Positions 61,801-64,000 of a stretch of 64,000 nt of DNA are shown here, one piece after another. Position 1 is the stretch's first letter; the number at the start of each line of letters is the position of its first letter. Source of the DNA: Hyphobacterium sp. CCMP332 (lineage in GTDB: Bacteria; Pseudomonadota; Alphaproteobacteria; Caulobacterales; Maricaulaceae). Made by a program: the position numbers and the translations under genes. The notes under the pieces are model-generated. The model was given only the letters and a program-made list of their open reading frames with translations, searched no databases and was not told the DNA's origin. The DNA lies in NCBI RefSeq assembly GCF_014323565.1, contig NZ_CP058669.1:1887501-1951500 (forward strand), read 5' to 3'.

Positions 61801-62805
61801 TTCACCGCGGCCGGGCCGCGCGGCGGCGAACTGACCGTTTCGGGTGAAGGCGGGCTCGGTGAGAATGGCTGGGACGCCTCTGTCCATGCAGAATTCAGAA
61901 ACTTCAACGCCGTCCGGCGGCCAGACCTGTCGGTTATTGTTTCGGGTCATTCAGATGCAGATATCTCACTGGAGGGAATCGGCATCACGGGCGACATCAC
62001 GGTCGAACGCATCGAAGCGCGGCCGCCCGAAGCCTCGGCACCGTCATTCGCGGAAATCGATGTTACCGAGATCAATCATCCAGAAGGCAGCAATGGACAA
62101 CGTGCCGCGCGAATACCCGTGACGCTGGATGTTCACATTCGGGCCGACGACAGTATTTTTGTGTCGGGCGAGCCGTTTTCGACCGAATGGCGGGGCGATT
62201 GGCACGTCACGGGCAGCCCATCAGCGCTCAACATCAATGGCGATGCCGTACTTCTTTACGGTCGCGCCTTCCTGCTCAATCGTGCCTTTCGCATTGAAGA
62301 GGGCGTCGTCTCCCTGTCGGGCGATGTGCGTACGGCCGAGATCAATCTTCTGGCCCGGCATCAACGCGAAGGCCTCACCGTCAATACGCGGATTTCAGGT
62401 CCCGTCTCGTCACCGGCGCTGAGCCTCTCCAGCCAACCAGCCTTGCCTGAGGACGAAATTCTGGCACGGCTGCTATTCGATCGGAATTCGGGACAGCTCA
62501 GCCCGCTGGAAACCGCAACCATTGCCGCTCAGCTCTCCGGCCAGAACCTGTTCGGCATCGTCGGCGGGCTGAGGCGCGCGGCCGGGCTCGACAGACTCGA
62601 TTTTGCCGCCGGTGAGAATGGCGAGATCGTCGTCACCGGCGGCCGCCAGTTGACGGACGATGTTTATCTGGAAGTTGAAAGCAGCGGCTCGGCTCTATCT
62701 TCTGCGCGACTGGAATGGACGCTGACACCGGACGTCTCGCTGCTCTCGCGCCTGACCGGCGACACCCAAGCCTCCATTGCCCTGCGCTGGCGCACCGAAT
62801 ACTAG
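58882..62805 (+). CDS. tamB: TamB, translocation and assembly module inner-membrane protein
   Basis: 1307-aa protein with an N-terminal membrane helix (residues about 12-35) and a very long beta-helical periplasmic region ending in a DUF490/TamB domain (about 950-1307, including FAAGENGEIVVTGGRQL). It bridges the inner membrane to TamA and is linked to autotransporter assembly and lipid transport. The start is TTG at 58882, overlapping the tamA stop; the next possible TTG codons come only 36 and 45 bases later and would cut into the anchor. Confidence 0.9.
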   Translation: MILSERLLLRRWLIRLAITLGVLAALLLGALWAATGPAGRWAVMHFGDDRELARGLVLEIDGLSGNVLHRPRIERLTILDTEGTFLTLENVAVDWNGLALLGGDIDIARIEAARIDVFRRPALAPSTGGGGSLPSLRIGAINIPRLSLGEAVLGDATTFSVEGQGRVRDSGRLTLHIMRTDVTGDHMSGEVVWSEAGAIDGQASAFISGSGPIGTMLTLDGRDAEISGSLSGNIDTGNGQLTFILAGQNAAEAEFDWQDGRWSTRIDVDGSVLETIRALPFDPRARIEAEGTLSPIRPVRIDADGQGWELDIAPDGPQRITANIALTQPTWQALAGDNVRIEQTQWAGTIDYSTGITADGILELNSIRAGQTTIDALGGSLLFTRIDGQNSIFADLTATRITLPGNTPVATLPWAGLAIEARQDDGVYVFDALSLTSDIAELTGDVQLDSDGYVLNGDARLTVLDIGALTGMASGRAVADMRIQSLSREGAVLQADLNGDNIQWRDETLSTLLAQANASARLESDFSSWRMDGLTLDSNAIALRGEAAGENRNWSTALDAAVNADLSIRDVIIGGGAAIALQAQGEGLDATGEAVISTPRLEVAGRSLSEPRIGLDFTYTPEQQTADWQLETLSDYGQVQAIGTLERDPAGINLVIDQGQIDSYVFSGSANSNAEGFAAELNARDWTLPNGALSRLDVTASNRTGTLSITTRAAGEFQEPFSLTAQTTVNDGDVSTELTADWAGIPVSTTNPIVYRFGGENPSLTGGLNTGGGETRINWTAGEELRLRITDLPASLLATAAALPQMDGIIDLDLALRYAENRWGGTIEAGAREFQVGEIRLGSALNIALSGALNDNLDLTLTVTGDDLSGRVVVQREGRITDLRQLTSDAPLTGRVEMAGAVEPLLALIMPDSRQLAGQLNADLVVSGSVLRPELQGETGISNGRYVSQELGVSVENVNAMAIWENNRLRIERFTAAGPRGGELTVSGEGGLGENGWDASVHAEFRNFNAVRRPDLSVIVSGHSDADISLEGIGITGDITVERIEARPPEASAPSFAEIDVTEINHPEGSNGQRAARIPVTLDVHIRADDSIFVSGEPFSTEWRGDWHVTGSPSALNINGDAVLLYGRAFLLNRAFRIEEGVVSLSGDVRTAEINLLARHQREGLTVNTRISGPVSSPALSLSSQPALPEDEILARLLFDRNSGQLSPLETATIAAQLSGQNLFGIVGGLRRAAGLDRLDFAAGENGEIVVTGGRQLTDDVYLEVESSGSALSSARLEWTLTPDVSLLSRLTGDTQASIALRWRTEY

Positions 62806-64000
62806 GATTTGAGCCGGAAACGCTGGATTTTTCCGGTCTGTGTTTTCGGCAAGGCATCGGTGAAGTGAATAGCGCGCGGATATTTGTAAGGCGCAATCGT
62901 CAGCTTGACGAAGTCCTGCAATTCCTTCGCCATCTCGTCGCCCGCCAGAAGGGGCTGTTTCAGAACAATATGGGCGGCCACAATCGTCCCGCGGTCCTCG
63001 CACGCCTGCCCCACGACCGCGCATTCTGCGACGGCATCATGCATCAACAGCGCCTGCTCCACTTCCGGTCCGGCAATGTTGTAGCCTGACGCGACAATCA
63101 GATCATCCGCGCGGCTGACATACCAGAAATAGCCATCCGGGTCGCGGCGATAGAGATCTCCGGTAATATTCCAGCCGTCCTGCACATAGATTTTTTGCCG
63201 GTCATCCGCGAGATAGAGGCAACCGGTCGGGCCACGGACCGCCAGCTTGCCAATCTCGCCATCCGGCACCGGCCGGCCATCTTCACCGATGACCTTCGCG
63301 TCATAGCCCGGCACGGCCTGCCCTGTCGCGCCGGGCCGAATTTTCCGTCCTGTCGCCGAAATGAAAATATGGATCATTTCCGTGGCACCGATTCCGTCCA
63401 CCAGACTGACACCCGTCGCGTCTTTCCACGCCCGCCATGTAGCTTCTGGCAGATGCTCCCCCGCCGACACGCCGCCTTTGAGCGAGGACAGGTCATAGGC
63501 ATCCTTCAAACCAATCATCGCGCGATAACCGGTCGGTGCGGTGAAAGTGTGCGTCACGCCAAAGCGCTGGATCGTCTCGCACAATGCCTCGAATCCCGGC
63601 CGGGAGGCGAGCGCGACCGCAATACCGGCGCGGGCCGGAAAGACCACGAAGGCGCCGAGCCCGAAGGTGAACGCAAAGGGCGGCGTGCCGGCATAGATAT
63701 CGCCCGGCGCTGGCGCGAGCATCGCGCCGAAGGTGTCGGCCATCGCCAGCACGGACCGGTGGAAATGGGCGCACGCCTTGGGCTCGCCCGTCGTTCCCGA
63801 CGTAAAGGCCAGAAGCGCGACGTCATCAGCTGCGGTATCGCAGGCACGGAACTCGTCTGGCTTGCCTGCCATGAGGCGCACAACGTCTTCACCTTCACCG
63901 GTGAGCGCAATGCGCTTCAGGCCCGAATTTTGCGCCATCGAGTTTTCGACCGCTTCCTTCAACGGCGCGGCACACAGAGCCAGTCGGATTTTGGCTTTGC
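62802..64000 (-). CDS. AMP-binding acyl/aryl-CoA ligase, 5' end outside window
   Basis: AMP-forming synthetase whose first part is cut by the window edge (frame is open to 63998). The core shows FTSGTTGEPKACAHFHR (P-loop), VDGIGATEMIHIFIS and DGWNITGDLYRRDPDGYFWYVSRADDLIVASG, with the C-terminal catalytic Lys in PKTQTGKIQRFRLKS. The HFHR after the P-loop and IGATEMIHIF resemble 2-aminobenzoate-CoA and benzoate-CoA ligases. Stop shares CTAG with tamB. Confidence 0.9.
   Translation of the reverse strand, partial: KAKIRLALCAAPLKEAVENSMAQNSGLKRIALTGEGEDVVRLMAGKPDEFRACDTAADDVALLAFTSGTTGEPKACAHFHRSVLAMADTFGAMLAPAPGDIYAGTPPFAFTFGLGAFVVFPARAGIAVALASRPGFEALCETIQRFGVTHTFTAPTGYRAMIGLKDAYDLSSLKGGVSAGEHLPEATWRAWKDATGVSLVDGIGATEMIHIFISATGRKIRPGATGQAVPGYDAKVIGEDGRPVPDGEIGKLAVRGPTGCLYLADDRQKIYVQDGWNITGDLYRRDPDGYFWYVSRADDLIVASGYNIAGPEVEQALLMHDAVAECAVVGQACEDRGTIVAAHIVLKQPLLAGDEMAKELQDFVKLTIAPYKYPRAIHFTDALPKTQTGKIQRFRLKS

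Overview
The window looks like chromosomal DNA of a GC-rich alphaproteobacterium of the Caulobacterales/Maricaulales type (Hyphomonadaceae or Maricaulaceae relatives). Pointers are an RcdA (CtrA-degradation adaptor) and a TrcR-like (DUF1013) cell-cycle regulator, COQ9, UrcA, TadG-type vWA proteins, the gap-pgk-fba glycolytic block, and an EF-P/inositol-monophosphatase pair. No tRNA, rRNA, CRISPR array, complete insertion sequence or prophage was found. Both window edges cut genes: a penicillin acylase on the left and an acyl-CoA ligase on the right.

Layout. 0-8 kb: exported hydrolases (penicillin acylase, PhoD-like phosphatase), a MotA/TolQ-like plus OmpA/MotB-like envelope pair, rpmE, rcdA, a DUF1192 protein and a quinone oxidoreductase. 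8-16 kb: a probable small RNA, trcR, an SDR, a TPR lipoprotein, two YdcH-type small coiled coils around ubiX, a GGDEF protein, purEK, a phosphoesterase and coq9. 16-23 kb: rpsU (apparently with an ATC start codon), an ABC exporter, DinB, a DksA-like protein, a methyltransferase, a Tat-exported four-repeat protein facing a small six-repeat protein of the 7(1)-septoil-knot type, then suhB and efp. 23-26 kb: a muramidase/holin-like pair, a Sel1-repeat protein and thiE. 26.2-31.5 kb: an accessory stretch with cysteine-rich and other secreted unknowns, a CPBP protease with a divergent MarR regulator, a DUF6090 protein and RAYT/REP debris. 31.5-39.6 kb: fba-pgk-gap, rmlD-rmlC, a UDP-sulfoquinovose synthase, a sulfotransferase and argE. 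39.7-47 kb: two tandem tadG paralogues separated by a long hairpin, an FKBP lipoprotein, an SRPBCC protein and an M16 peptidase. 47-64 kb: a fused oligopeptide ABC ATPase, a PAS-rich histidine kinase, a fatty-acid desaturase, a WbpM/CapD-like dehydratase, DsrE plus MFS, UrcA, tamA-tamB and the acyl-CoA ligase.

The genes are tightly packed. Many co-directional neighbours overlap by ATGA/TGATG-type junctions. Six of the convergent pairs share a four-base CTAG or TTAG in which both stop codons are read. Envelope work dominates: outer-membrane protein assembly (TamA/TamB), surface glycan and possible sulfolipid precursors, pilus-linked vWA proteins, exported repeat proteins and several lipoproteins. 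The least ordinary items are the knotted-repeat candidate next to a Tat-exported repeat gene with a near-consensus promoter and operator, the rpsU start codon, the small-RNA candidate before trcR, and the hairpin between the tadG paralogues.
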